A stretch of 64,000 bases of DNA from the NCBI RefSeq assembly GCF_037325665.1, contig NW_027128878.1:52381-116380 (forward strand), written 5' to 3'. A program made the position numbers and the translations under genes. Of this stretch, positions 34,265 to 45,661 are shown piece by piece. Within the stretch, counting starts at the first letter, position 1. Each line of letters opens with the position of its first letter. This DNA is from Littorina saxatilis (Eukaryota > Mollusca > Gastropoda > Littorinimorpha > Littorinidae). Below the pieces are notes generated by a model. That model had not been told where the DNA came from. It saw only the letters and a program-made list of their open reading frames with translations, and made no database searches.

Positions 34265-36945
34265 CTAAAGCCCGTCTTCATCGTCTGATGTACCTACACA
34301 GGCAACCTCGGTCACAGTGTTGGCACAGCTCTCCCCTCTGCACTCTCCACAGCCAGACGTACACACGAGGCCGTGTTTTCGGCATGAACATCTTGCTGTT
34401 CGACACTCTGTCTTGCAATTGCATCGGATGACATCGAGTAGATCACCAGGAGCAGCAGCAATGTCAATGAGAATAGGAAGCATGGCGCCTTGAACAATCT
34501 TCCATCCCCAGTCCATCGGATCCAGGAGGAACTGTTCTTGATGCAAGTGCATCCATTCTTGCACCTGGAAGTATGTTCTCATGGAATGGAATTTAGCTGC
34601 TGCTGATGTAGGTGGGAGTTTGCAGGGCTGAAACGATGAGGTACATGTAGAGACTTTCTGCATGTACTTGATGTAGCGGAGGAAGTTCAAAGTGTCTCTT
34701 TCCTTCCCCCCATAGAGTTCTACAAAGGCCCTTTCTCCTGCTCCTATCAGCTCATCAGTGTGTAACCGAGTGCCGAAACACTACGATCACCTCGGGAGGC
34801 GAAGTGCAATCAAATAGGATTGAAAATGTTAGAGCTAATTTCTTAGCCCTATAAAAACTGTTATGCAAACCCGAAGGTTTCCATGAACATACAGACAATC
34901 GGAAACCACCAGACCCCATCACAAACAGAATTCTACAATACACCGGTGTTGACTTTTAAAGGCCAACAACTCGGGTGCAGAGTCTGCTGTGAAAGGAGCG
35001 GAAGCCTCCCCTGTCACAATCGCCCCCGTTTGAATGAACTTCGTCCCGAAGTTCCGAACCGGGGGACCACTGTCCATCCCAAGTTCGCAGAATGGGAACA
35101 GCACGAAAATGTTCAGTGGTCATATTATGCCATTACCTGAACATATCATGCCGAGTCCCATCCCTGCTCGCAAGCACCAGATGTAACCGAGTGCCGAAAC
35201 ACTACGATCACCTCGGGAGGCGAAGTGCAATCAAACAGGATTGAAAATGTTAGGGCTAATTTCTTAGCCTTATAAAAACTGTTATGCAAACCCGAAGGTT
35301 TCCATGAACATACAGACAATCAGAAACCACCAGACCCCATCACAAACAGAATTCTACAATACACCGGTGTTGACTTTTAAAGGCCAACAACTCGGGTGCA
35401 GAGTCTGCTGTGAAAGGAGCGGTAGCCTCCCCTGTCACAAGTGTCTCTGCAAGGACTGGCGCTGAAGACATGGGCCTGCGGCACAAACACTGTTGACTGG
35501 GTCAATTTCGTTAAACACATTGGTTTTCCAATCCCGAATGGACTGCTAATTGTATCGCATCCACCAAAGGCGTGCGCAAACAGGATGTTCTCACAAACTT
35601 GAGATCCAAGAACAGTCTGGACTTTTCTGATGTCCCACACTTTTGCAGCTGATTTTGCTGTCGATGATCTCACTGATGTGAAGAAGACGGGGCAGTGATC
35701 TGGCGTAAGATGGTACAACAGAAGGATGAGCAGATCGGTGTCCTCGCCAACCAGAATCACGTTTCCCTTCCTTGCCAATTCCAGAGAAGTCTTTACGACG
35801 AGCCTATCAGCATCAGCAGTTGTATGGACAGTGTCAAAGCCGTGCTGTGAAAAACGGGAACTAAGGAGGTTGATGAACCGCTGTTTGTTGTTTGGATTCG
35901 TCAGGAAGCGCTTCTTTGGTTCGCACAGGACCATGTCACCCTCAAAAGTGTTCTTCGCAAATGGGCTGCATCTTTGGTGGTAGGTCCGCAGCTGTATCCA
36001 TCAAAAACAACAGTTCCTTTGCCAAAATGACGAATGAGAAAGTCTGCGTAACTCTGAGTAAGCTGGTTGTATGTTGAACCACGGCACCAGGGCAGAAGGT
36101 GCAACAGCAAGCCACCATCGATGACATATGTTACATCATCAGGAAAAAAAACACCATTTACCTGCTTTCTTGAAGTCCAGATGTAAGTTGCCAGTGCAGC
36201 CTTGGTACCTTGTCTTGGCAGACCACCCGAATCAAACAGCGATGCTGGGACACTGCACATCTCAAAGGCAAAGGCGTCCTGAAGACATCCGTTGGTGTTC
36301 TTCACAGTTGTCACTAGTCTCTGGAACAACAGCATGGAGTGAACATGTACTAGATCATCGTGCAGATTGGACGACTTGGCTTTCAGAGCCATGGTTACAG
36401 CTTGATCCTTCTTTTTAAAGGTGAAATCCACAACATTATTTCCGATCATGCTGCTCAGAATCTTGTTTCCTACGCCTTTTGCTTGTTCTGCATTCACAGT
36501 AGCTTCAGCTTCTTTTCCGCTTGAAATGGATCGGAGGGCTGTATCCACAGTAAAAGGGTTCCTATCAAGCAGATATCTCAAGATCAGCTGAATGTCTGTG
36601 TGATCTGGGTTCTGCCTTGCCACGCTCAACTCTTTGTGCTGCGTTTGTTGCTCGCTAAAATGGAATGCAACGTCTGTGACAGACTGCATTGCGTCGGGGA
36701 TTTCTGCACAGGCAGGCATACACAGTAGTAGGTGGGAGATCAATGCCATATGATTGCGCAGCATTCAGTTCAAATTTCCGTACCTCTGTGTAAGAACAGC
36801 TACAGCCAAGGTGTCTGAGGGTATCGATCAGAAACCGTGAACCGAATGATCGGTGCATTTGCACGCCAAGTGCAAACTGCAATGGTGCAATAACAGTGTT
36901 TGGCCTACTGAGCTGAACGATTGCTTGTCCTATTGCACTGATATA
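34265..36945 (-). pseudogene. Nuclease-CXC copy 2, partial
   Basis: Segments match copy 1 in order: ALGVQMHRSFGSRFLIDTL, CMPACAEIPDAMQSVTD, LLDRNPF, TFKKKDQAVTMALK, VIDGGLLLHLLP, TVVFDGYSCGPTTKD, VGEDTDLLILLLYH, AHAFGGCDTISS, then LPPTSAAAKFHSMRTYFQVQ and a CXC domain (CNCKTECRTARCSC, CTSGCGECRG). The nuclease acids and CXC cysteines are all present, and the sequence is clearly diverged from copy 1, so it is a separate lineage and not a recent duplicate. The N-terminal 370 residues and roughly 500 central residues are missing; the visible 5' edge coincides with a plausible splice acceptor (TATATCAG), so upstream exons may exist or have existed. A miniature LTR element interrupts it, and about two further breaks exist. 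Confidence 0.72.
34761..35439 (-). mobile_element. Miniature LTR retrotransposon (TRIM)
   Basis: Two 258-bp direct repeats (34761-35018 and 35182-35439) start TGTAACC and end GTCACA on the plus strand and differ at about five positions. They enclose only 163 bp. Read on the minus strand, TGGTGCTTGCGAGCAGGG follows the first repeat as a primer-binding site, AAACGGGGGCGA precedes the second as a purine tract, and TTTATAAGG is a TATA-like box. A 4-bp AGTG repeat flanks it. It encodes nothing and depends on enzymes from other elements. It lies in the same orientation as the gene it interrupts and is very young. Confidence 0.88.
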
Positions 36946-37644
36946 ATGTTAGGTAACCTTGAAAGAAATACATGTACATATCCACTAACAAATGCACAGA
37001 TTAATAAATAAACGCAACGTAAGTAGGTGAAGCTGAACATGGAAAAAAACTTATTACCTAACAGTCACATGCACGATCCACGTTGTTCTCAATGGACATA
37101 ATTTCACAAGGCACATAGACAAAGACTAAATCTGCAATCGCCTAATAATCATTATAATGCGAGCAGTGAAATGCGCCCCTGGGAAACAAACAAATATATC
37201 TATACATAGATGAGACCAATAAACTGCTTACGTCATGCTGATTAAACTATCGTGTGATGTTATTGAATAGTTTCCTTGGGTAGCTTGTGAAAAACTGTCG
37301 CTCCGAAAACTAAAATAAAATGTACGATATTTCGGACTCATCGCATGGTTTTTTCCCGGCCAACTCGATTAGATGTGTGCAGGCACACTGAAATGAATCA
37401 ACTGCACCTAAAATGAATTTTATAGCAATTACTTCGCACACATCCAAACGCTTCCCAGCCTAACACTGACTTATACAGAGTCCATTTAGAAATATGTTCA
37501 GTAATTGCGATAAAAGACAAGACTTTTGTCTCCTTTGGTAAACATCACGGTGTTTTTTTTCCCGCCACTGCTTATCCACGTGTAACAATAGTTCCCATCA
37601 GACAGCGCGGGTGGAGAAACTACGTCATATCATAGGGGAATCCC
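36946..37644. other. Gene-free stretch 5' of nuclease-CXC copy 2
   Basis: No coding segment of the family's N-terminus is visible here. The segment 37350-37480 is the right partner of the inverted repeat at 33745-33875. Confidence 0.45.
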
Positions 37645-38429
37645 CTACCGGAGCAGGATCGGAGCAGCCTGCTCCGGAACCGGAGCTTGTGTGTGAGAGG
37701 GCAGGTGGAGAGCGGAGCAGGATCGGAGCAGCCTGCTCCGCTTGCTCCGCCTGTGTGTGAGCCCCGCTTTACGGAGTAAGGGGAGTAAGGGAAACAACTC
37801 CCTTTTCCCCTCCCGTGACCGGAACCAATAAGCCACGCTTCGGCGGGCTTATTGGGCAGTGTTATACCGAAGACGAAACCAGACAGACGTATTGCACGGA
37901 GCTCGCCTAAACAAGAGACTTAGGTAAGTCTACCTGTTGGGGCTAGCCAACCTTTATGTGACTCAACTATGTAGTCGTGGCGTTATGCTGTCCGGGCTTA
38001 CGATAAGGCTGGGCCTTACAAGCCCCGGGCGGCGTTTACGTCTTTTAATTAGCAGCACTTTCCGAGCTGGGCTTGGGTTCTGCCTTTTAACACGTGTGTT
38101 TACATGTACGTCGGAGCGATAGAGTGCATGCGTGAAATGTCTCGTCTTGTTATATGTTTACAGCTCGGCCGTCACTACAATGGTGTCAGAAGTTCGTTTT
38201 ACGAACCTGCGCCGGCGTATAGCTGTGGCTAATATTTTTTTTTCCATTTATTTTTTGTAGTTGAGTTACAGAGGGTGAGCCTGCTCTTACAGGTAGGCTG
38301 ATATCAGGCAGGGGTTAGCCTGGGACCGTGGCAGTGTCCTAGGTTTGACCTCCGTGCCTTTTCTGGTTTTTTTGTGACGTGTTGATCGTTGCATGTCGGG
38401 GTGTTCTGTCCACGGCTTTGTTTTTCCCG

Positions 38430-39240
38430 TGAATGCACTGATAATGTTGTTATAGGCACGTGAGGGAAGGGTCACTTTACAATATGGCGACAGGCCAGTG
38501 ACCATCTTCCTGACATCACATGACCTCATGAATATTGAGTGGTTATGTGGACCATGCTCCAGTGCATTTTTGGGGGGTGCATTGTTTTTCTTGTGGATTT
38601 TTCCCCTGTGGGGGAATTAAGAACACTTTTGTTTTATGTGACATCTTGCGACCTGCATGTCAACATGTGTTGTCTGAAACATTATATTACTCAGAAATAC
38701 GCTGATAATGTTGTTATAGGCACGTGAGGGAAGGGTCACTTTACAATGGCTGTATGCCAGTGACTGTCTTCCTGGCATCACATGACCTCATGAATGTTAG
38801 GGATTATGTGGGCCACGCTCCAATGCTTTTCCGATGATACTCTGTTATGGATTTCTCGTGATTGCATTGATAATGTTGTTATGGGCAAGTGAGGGAAGGG
38901 TCACTCTACAAAATGGCGACATGCCAATGACCTTCTTCCTGACATCACATAACCTCATGAATGTTCGCTGGGATTATGTGGACCATGCTCCAGTGCATTT
39001 TTGGGAGATACTCTGTTTTGTTATGTCTTTTTCCTCCTATAGGGGGACAAGGAACATTGCTGTTTAATGTGACATGTTGCAACCGTCATGTCAAAATGTT
39101 TGGTACAAAGTTTTGTATTTCCCATGAGTGCAATATTATTGTGTTTAGGGCACGTGGGAAGGGGCATTTTATATATGGCGGCCGAACGGCTGGCCAGTGC
39201 CTATCTTCCTGACGTCACATGACCTCATGAATATTAAGTG
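38430..39240. repeat. Long-period tandem repeat in the LTR element
   Basis: Four diverged units of roughly 165-270 bp share GATAATGTTGTTATAGGCAC, GTGAGGGAAGGGTCACT, ACATCACATGACCTCATGAA and CCATGCTCCAGTGCATTTTT. No frame is conserved between units, so the array is non-coding. Confidence 0.8.
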
Positions 39241-39289
39241 AGGTGGTGTTGCCCTTTCACTAGTGCATTCTTGGGAGATTCTCAGTGTT

Positions 39290-39990
39290 TGTTATTGTTG
39301 TTGTTTGTTTTGTATGCAACTGTTCCTTTCGTCTGATTCATGCTTTTAGTATGGATTTTGCTTGTTAGGGCAGTTGTTATTGTTTGTTTGTCGCTGTTCC
39401 TTTCGTCTGGTTCATGTTTTCTAACATGAATTTTGCTTGTTAGGACAGTTGTTATTGTTTGTTTGTCACTGTTCCTTTCGTCTGGTTCATGTTTTCTAAC
39501 ATGAATTTTGCTTGTTAGGGCAGTTGTTATTGTTTGTTTGTCGCTGTTCCTTTCGTCTGGTTCATGTTTTCTAACATGAATTTTGCTTGTTAGGACAGTT
39601 GTTATTGTTTGTTTGTCGCTGTTCCTTTCGTCTGGTTCATGTTTTCTAACATGAATTTTGCTTGTTAGGGCAGTTGTTATTGTTGTTTGTTTGTCGCTGT
39701 TCCTTTCGTCTGGTTCATGTTTTCTAACATGAATTTTGCTTGTTAGGGCAGTTGTTATTGTTTGTTTGTCGCTGTTCCTTTCGTCTGGTTCATGTTTCCT
39801 AACATGAATTTTGCTTGTTGGGGCAGTTGTTATTGTTTATTTGTCACTGTTCCTTTCGTCTGGTTCATGTTTCCTAACATGAATTTTGCTTGTTAGGGCA
39901 GTTGTTATTGTTGTTTGTTTGTCACTGTTCCTTTCGTCTGGTTCATGTTTCCTAACATGAATTTTGCTTGCTAGGGCAGTTGATTCATGG
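39290..39990. repeat. 75-bp tandem repeat in the LTR element
   Basis: About nine near-identical units of 72-78 bp share CTGTTCCTTTCGTCTGGTTC and AACATGAATTTTGCTTG. Each unit holds a small palindrome (CATGTTTTCTAACATG). High identity points to recent expansion. Confidence 0.9.
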
Positions 39991-40182
39991 TTTTTATTTG
40001 TATCGCCGTAACATCTGCTATAGGATGTTTTTTATTTATTTCTTTTCCTGATTTATTTCACTACAATAGTTTGCTGACCGTGTCCGGGCGTGCGTCAGAG
40101 ATGCATACCCGGATCTCCCTGCGGAATACGTAGGGAAAGAGGGGATTAGGCGTTACCAACAGGGTCTCCCGCATTACGTCGC

Positions 40183-40694
40183 TTGATCAGGCTGTGGAGC
40201 ATACACTATTGTATTCAGAGAGCCGTAAATCCCTCTACGGGACACGCAGAGTGTCCCGGGTCTCGGAGGAGGAAGGGGAGAGCCATATTAATAGGGTCCA
40301 GTCCCCGGAGGGAGAGGAGGCTCGGTGGTCTGAGGGTGACAACCTCCACGCTCTACGGGAAAGGTTCGAGTCATGTTGCGAACGCCGGAGTGGCGCCTCT
40401 GCGAGGGAAAGGGCGCTGGAACAAAAGGTGGAGGACCTCTCCGCTAAACGGGCTCGAGCAGGCGAGGACAGAGCGCGAAGCCCACCACCAGGGTTGAGAG
40501 AGCCTCGGTTCCCGGATAAGAAGCAAGCGCCGGGAGATCAGGAGAAACAGACAAATCTGGCAGAGGGGGTCAAGGAATTGGAGCGACTCCTTAGCAGTAG
40601 AGCGGCGGTTGACCAATTCTTTACCCTTTTCGGCTGCCCCTTGGAGATTTGCACGGATCAGGGTTCTATTTTCATGAGCAGTCTATTTTTATGA
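40183..40694 (+). other. Gag-like/integrase-fragment frame of the LTR element (fossil)
   Basis: The frame is hydrophilic and charged with coiled-coil-like ERALEQKVEDLSAKRARAGE, as in some gag N-termini. It then passes directly into VDQFFTLFGCPLEICTDQGS, which matches the integrase core region of Gypsy-like elements. Protease, reverse transcriptase and RNase H are absent, consistent with a large internal loss in this derivative. Confidence 0.6.
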
Positions 40695-41279
40695 CTCGAG
40701 TTGTTGCACTTACCCAAAGTGATACTGTTTTCATTTATTCTGTCTACTGTCTCCTTTGTTGATTCATACCTTCTTTCATTTATTGGGTATGGACTCTGTT
40801 TTCCCTGGGACATCCTATGCATTGTTTCTGTGGGTTCTGGCCCAAGGAGATGGGGGGATAGTAGATTTACTTGACTATTTATTTCTGTTCTTTCCAAAAT
40901 AATGCGGGCTATATTTCAACTAGGTTATACTGATCTGTGTTCTCCTCACCGTCGGTCGTGTCAGGGGCTTAACTGCTGACCGTGCATGATATTAGCCCCA
41001 TGTCAGCGGTATGGGAGGACAGGGTAATATTTTTCTGAAGGTTATCTAAACAAAGGTTGTCATTTTCAATTGGGCTTAAAAATATTACTCGATTATTAAT
41101 ACTCTATTTTTTCGTTTTGGTGACGCGTCATCATCATAGCTGTTGACCGTTCAGGTACTGGACCCCGTTTACATCCGTTTGTAAATTAGGGAGTCTTTAG
41201 TGGGTTTTATCTTTTCCTGAGTTTGAAATTTGTATTTATTTCCAGATGTATTTTCGTTGTGGTTCTCGGTTTTGTATTT

Positions 41280-41640
41280 AATATGATGGGGGGAAAGAAA
41301 GGACGGGGTCTCATCATCCTCCCGCTCCTCTCATACAGTCTTCCGGAAAAAGAGGGAGAGGGGGTCTGAGAAGCAACCTGGATTCAACCAACCCCCCTCC
41401 CCCACACACAGTCATGCAGAATAGAGAGGGGAGGAGGTCTAAGAAGAGGGCAGGGTCTCATCAGCGTTAACCCCCCCCCCTCCCCCGAATTGGAGGCGAA
41501 GGGGTCTAAGAAGCAGACGGGTTCCACCAACCTCTTGATCAAGTTATCCCTAACTAGATGGGGGGGGAAAAGCTGAGAGTAAGAGGTATTGGAGAAGGTG
41601 GGGAGGGTCATTGATTATTCTCAGTTGGGCTGGACACATG
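41280..41640. other. Purine-rich and poly-C interior of the LTR element
   Basis: G-rich and C-rich stretches repeat AGAAG(G/C)-CAGGGTCTCATCA-like words; no gene is visible. Confidence 0.4.
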
Positions 41641-42440
41641 GATCACCGAAGCAATTGTCCCCCAGCTATCAGATGTCCCGCCAGGGATCGCCAAGGAGAG
41701 AGAGGGGCGATCGTGACCCAGCCGTCATCGGGCGGGACTCAGATGACCCGCCGTAGATTACCGAGAAGAAAGGGGCGATCGTGACGCAGCCATCTTCGGA
41801 CGGGACTTGGATGTCCCGCCATAGATCACCGAGGTGGAAAGGGCAATCGTGACCCAGTTATCATCGGACGGGACTTAGATGTCTCGCCAAGGGGAGAGAG
41901 CGACCTATCCCCCGTATCGTCTGGCAGGACTCGGAAGTCGCGCCATGACGCTGAAGTCTCGCCATGAATCACCGAGGGGAGAGAGCGATCTATCCCCCAC
42001 CTAACGTCTGGCAGGACTCTGCAGTCTTGCCATAGATCACTGAGAGAGATCGTGACCCAGCCATCGTCGGGCGGGACTCTGATGACCCGCCATAGATCAC
42101 CGAGGAGAAGCGTGCGATCGTGACGTAGTTATCTTCTGACGGGACTTGGATGTCCCGCCATTGATCACCAAGGTGGAAAGGGCAATCGTGACCCAGTTTT
42201 CGTCGGACGGGACTTGGATGTCCCGCCATAGATCACTGAGGAAGAGAGGGCAATCATGACCGAGTTATCATCGGACGGGACTTAAATGTCTCGCCGAGGG
42301 GAGAGAGCGATCTATCCCCCACCTATCGTCGGGCAGGACTCTGAAGTCTTGCCATGGATCACTGAGGGGAGAGAGCGATTTATTTCCCCACTTGTCGTCT
42401 GGCAGGACTCAGAAGTCTCGCCACTAAACACTCAGAGGAG
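41640..42440. repeat. Short-period tandem repeat in the LTR element
   Basis: About ten diverged units of 75-95 bp share GATCACCGAGG, GCGATCGTGACCCAG, GGACGGGACT and ATGTCCCGCCA. Open frames across it are by-products of the repeat. Confidence 0.8.
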
Positions 42441-44440
42441 GTACACGTGGACAAGGCCCTCAACCCCCTCTCCCCGACGGGTACAAGAGTACAAACCAGG
42501 GCAGGATAGGGGGTGACCACTACCAGTCTGCTGGATGATGATTCTCGCCATGTGTCCCCCCTTCACTACGTGCTATACGGGGACCCCCAAGAAGAAGACG
42601 TTTTTCCCCATGGTCACCCCCATGTTGACAAACAAGGGGCTGGGCGAATCAAGCCGCTGCCACCTGGACCCCCTAGGAGACATTCCTCAACACCCGAGGG
42701 ACGAGTCATGGAACCGACGCTCTTCAACACCCGTGGGACGGGTTGAGGAACCGACACCTCACCACGAGTGATGGAACCGACGCCTGCCCAGAAGACAAGG
42801 AGAGTGGGGCGGAGCATTCCCGTAAACCATGGAGATTACACTCATGTGGGAAGCCTGCCTCTCTCCAGCGCTAGAGGAAGAACAAGAACTGCTCCAGGAT
42901 GGACCTCCACCCCCAACCATGGAGGATCAGTCCCAGGGGATAAAGGCCAGGCGTTCTGTATCAGCGGATGCAGTAGCCGCACGTTCTCATAGGGACTGTC
43001 TGACTCGACACACACCAACAGCCTCATGTAAGGCAAAAGTTAAGGTTGGGAAGGTTTTAAATCTTACGGAGGGAGACCCCCTTAATAAAAGGGGGGAAGT
43101 GATGTCTCTAGCCAGAGAACAGTGAAACAAGAAGCCGGTCAGACCCCCTTAGGAGACCTGTATCGGAGGATTCTCGGGCGTTAGCTCGTTTTAAGCAAAT
43201 TGGAGAGGAAAGGGAACACACAGGTGCCTGCCAGACTGGGGTATGTACCTTGACCTTTATTTTGGGGATAAGGAATGTGCCACAAAATGACAACTCCCAG
43301 GGAATGATAAGAGGGGTCCACAAGAGAAATCATTAGGGCAACCGTTGTAAGGTGCGGACTGGCATCCCTGGCTGGGTTCCTCTCGTCTAGAGGGATAGCC
43401 AGTGGAGTGGGGGCTCATAGCCACCGAAGTAGTAGTTGCTGAGGGGAACATGGTGGGCATGCGAAAATTCTGTACTTTACAGTTGTGGACATGCTTTTTC
43501 ACTAAGCTCAGCAGCCAAGGGGAACATGGTGGGCATGCGAAAATTCTGTACTTTACAGTTGTGGACATGCCCTGGCACTAAGCTCAGCAGCCAAAGGGAA
43601 GTGTCCCCAACCTCACCTCGACCTGGGTCATCAAGTTGGTACTCTTCCATTCAGCTAGTAGACCCGCGGAATAAGATGTAGTCGTCTCTGGATGCATGGC
43701 CAGCCCCTAGGCTCTACTCAGTCAAATGGGATCGCAAACCAAACTGCCCTGTTTAGTTCTGCCTTGGGACGAGCCCCCCCCCCCCCCCCCCCCCCAGGGA
43801 TTTAGGATCAGTAGTCCACTGGACAGAGGATCTGCAGCACAGCCCTAGAACTGGAGTGGAGGAGAATATGGGCTCATCGGGCATAACCTGAAGACCTCCG
43901 CTCTCTCACATTCTCGGGTCCCACCGCCACATGTTCTCCCTTTTAGCTAGCCGACCCTGGGATGTCAGAAGGTGCCCCAGGGAAACATACGATGTCCGTG
44001 AAAGAGGATGGGCCACAACGGCTAGCACTGTAGCAGACCCCCACCCCCTCGAGGCAATAGTCAAAAACAATTCGACAGTCGTAGAGATGTTAGGCAGGCC
44101 CACCGCAGACCCCGGGAAGGTTGTTCCACGGAGGCGCAAGGCTAAGCACATCGAGAATAGTAGTCGGGCAGGCCCATCGCAAACCGGGGAAAGTTGGTCC
44201 ACCGAGGTGCAAGGCTATGCCCAGCTACGAGTACAAGTCAATTAGGATAAGCAGGCCCAAGTACACCCGCTTTGCCAAGGCGGGAGGCTAGCCTCAGCTA
44301 GGGAATAGGCATACAGGGGGTAGGGGAGCTATTTTCAAAACAGGAAGGAATGGTGTGCAATGAGTGGTTTCATGGGGAGTGCGTACAAGTTACGGCTGAA
44401 GAGGCGGAGACTATTGAATCTTACACCTGCCCTAGCTGTG
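42441..44440. other. Non-coding interior of the LTR element
   Basis: No retroviral enzyme motif is visible. A 75-bp unit (GGGGAACATGGTGGGCATGC...) is duplicated at 43440-43590. A poly-C run of about 21 bases lies at 43777-43797. Chance frames of 60-100 codons have no family resemblance. Confidence 0.5.
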
Positions 44441-44444
44441 CCTA

Positions 44445-44750
44445 GAAGGGGAGAACAGGAGTTTTCCCCTTGCCCTCATCGGAATGGAAGAAGGGGAGAA
44501 CAGGAGTTTTCCCCTTGCCCTCATCGGAATGGAAGAAGGGGAGAACAGGAGTTTTCCCCTTGCCCTCATGGGAATGGAAGAAGGGGAGAACGGGAGTTTT
44601 CTCCTTGCCCTCATCGGAATGGAAGAAGGGGAGAACAGGAGTTTTCCCCTTGCCCTCATCGGAATGGAAGAAGGGGAGAACAGGAGTTTTCCCCTTGCCC
44701 TCATGGGAATGGAAGAAGGGGAGAACGGGAGTTTTCCCCTGGCCTTCGTC
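44445..44750. repeat. 45-bp minisatellite in the LTR element
   Basis: Nearly seven copies of a 45-bp unit (AGAAGGGGAGAACAGGAG, TTTTCCCCTTGCCCTCAT) are almost identical. Since 45 is divisible by three, long open frames arise in several frames on both strands; none is thought to be a gene. Confidence 0.92.
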
Positions 44751-45661
44751 GACTGGAACAAGGGAGGAAACCGGAATTGTCCCCAAGCCTCCGCTCGACG
44801 GGGCACGGACGTCCTTTCTGGGATCATCAAAGGGGAGATCAAAATATTTCCCTTGACGTGGCTCGGAGAGAAGGGTGGAGCAGCGCGAGCTCCTGCAGCT
44901 GACGGTGAACAACTCAAGACGGTTTTTGCGTATCACCTCATGAGGGCGGCCGCCCGAACACCGTCCCTGGGTCTCATCCAGCGAATAGACATAGGGACGA
45001 CGGCCAGGGCCCAGGGAACCTCCGGGGATCCCTGGGAGAAAGTGTGCCCGGCTCTTACCAGCAACCCACGGGGACAAGACAAGGAATGCCCCCCTGGTAG
45101 CAGTCCCTTCCCGGGTAGGCCGGGTTCTGGAAGCCTTTCTACCCAGAAGGGGGCTTCCGGAGTGTAGGGACGCTAATTTCAAAACGGGGGGGAATGTAGT
45201 GTCTGTGGATTTCCCTTACGGAGTAAGGGGAGTAAGGGAAACAACTCCCTTTTCCCCTCCCGTGACCGGAACCAATAAGCCACGCTTCGGCGGGCTTATT
45301 TGGGGAGTGTTATACCGAAGACGAAACCAGACAGACGTATTGCACGGAGCTCGCCTAAACAAGGGACTTAGGTAAGTCTACCTGTTGGGGCTGGCCAACC
45401 TTTATGTGACTCAACTATGTAGTCGTGGCGTTATGCTGTCCGGGCTTACGATAAGGCTGGGCCTTACAAGCCCCGGGCGGCGTTTACGTCTTTTAATTAG
45501 CAGCACTTTCCGAGCTGGGCTTGGGTTCTGCCTTTTAACACGTGTGTTTACATACACGTACGTCAGAGCGATAGAGTGCATGCGTGAAATGTCTCGTCTT
45601 GTTGTATGTTTACAGCTCGGCCGTCACTACACAAGTAATAAAAGTGTTTGGCAATTTTCAG

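Larger units (their letters stand above)
28982..37768. mobile_element. 8.8-kb TIR element with TTA target repeat
   Basis: The ends are inverted repeats starting AGCGGGGCTCACACACAGG and matching over about 36 positions with one mismatch, then GGAGCA-rich subterminal repeats. It is flanked by TTA (28979-28981 and 37769-37771). The uninterrupted 3' LTR of the surrounding retrotransposon shows the empty site with a single TTA, proving both boundaries. A 3-bp TTA/TWA duplication and such ends fit PIF/Harbinger-like elements. I find no DDE or Myb-like gene inside, so it is non-autonomous or mobilised by something else. It carries nuclease-CXC copy 2, a MITE and a miniature LTR element. Confidence 0.88.
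28958..45631 (+). mobile_element. LTR retrotransposon derivative (fossil)
   Basis: Two direct LTRs bound the element: the 5' LTR is 28958-28981 plus 37772-38179 (split by a later insertion) and the 3' LTR is 45195-45631. Both begin TGTAGTG and end CACTACA. A primer-binding-like TGGTGTCAGAAG follows the 5' LTR at 38181, and a purine tract (AAAACGGGGGGGAA) precedes the 3' LTR, so it lies in plus orientation. The two LTRs differ at roughly 2% of positions by eye, so it is young. The interior is mostly tandem repeats with one gag-like/integrase-fragment frame; it is a heavily reduced, non-autonomous member of the Gypsy-like kin. Flanking CAAA/CAAG is an imperfect target-repeat candidate. Confidence 0.88.

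Noticed and set aside
28982-37768. piggyBac or Kolobok element with TTAA target
   Set aside because: The left edge could be read as TTAA, but the right edge and the intact sister LTR show a 3-bp TTA duplication only.
39290-39990. CRISPR-like array
   Set aside because: Units are contiguous tandem repeats without unique spacers, and the DNA is animal.
42260-43700. Clusters of 60-100 codon frames
   Set aside because: They lie inside the non-coding interior of an LTR element derivative; no motif or consistent frame.
44360-45182. Several 120-250 codon frames on both strands
   Set aside because: The 45-bp repeat is a multiple of three without stops in most frames. There is no domain and the frames overlap each other.
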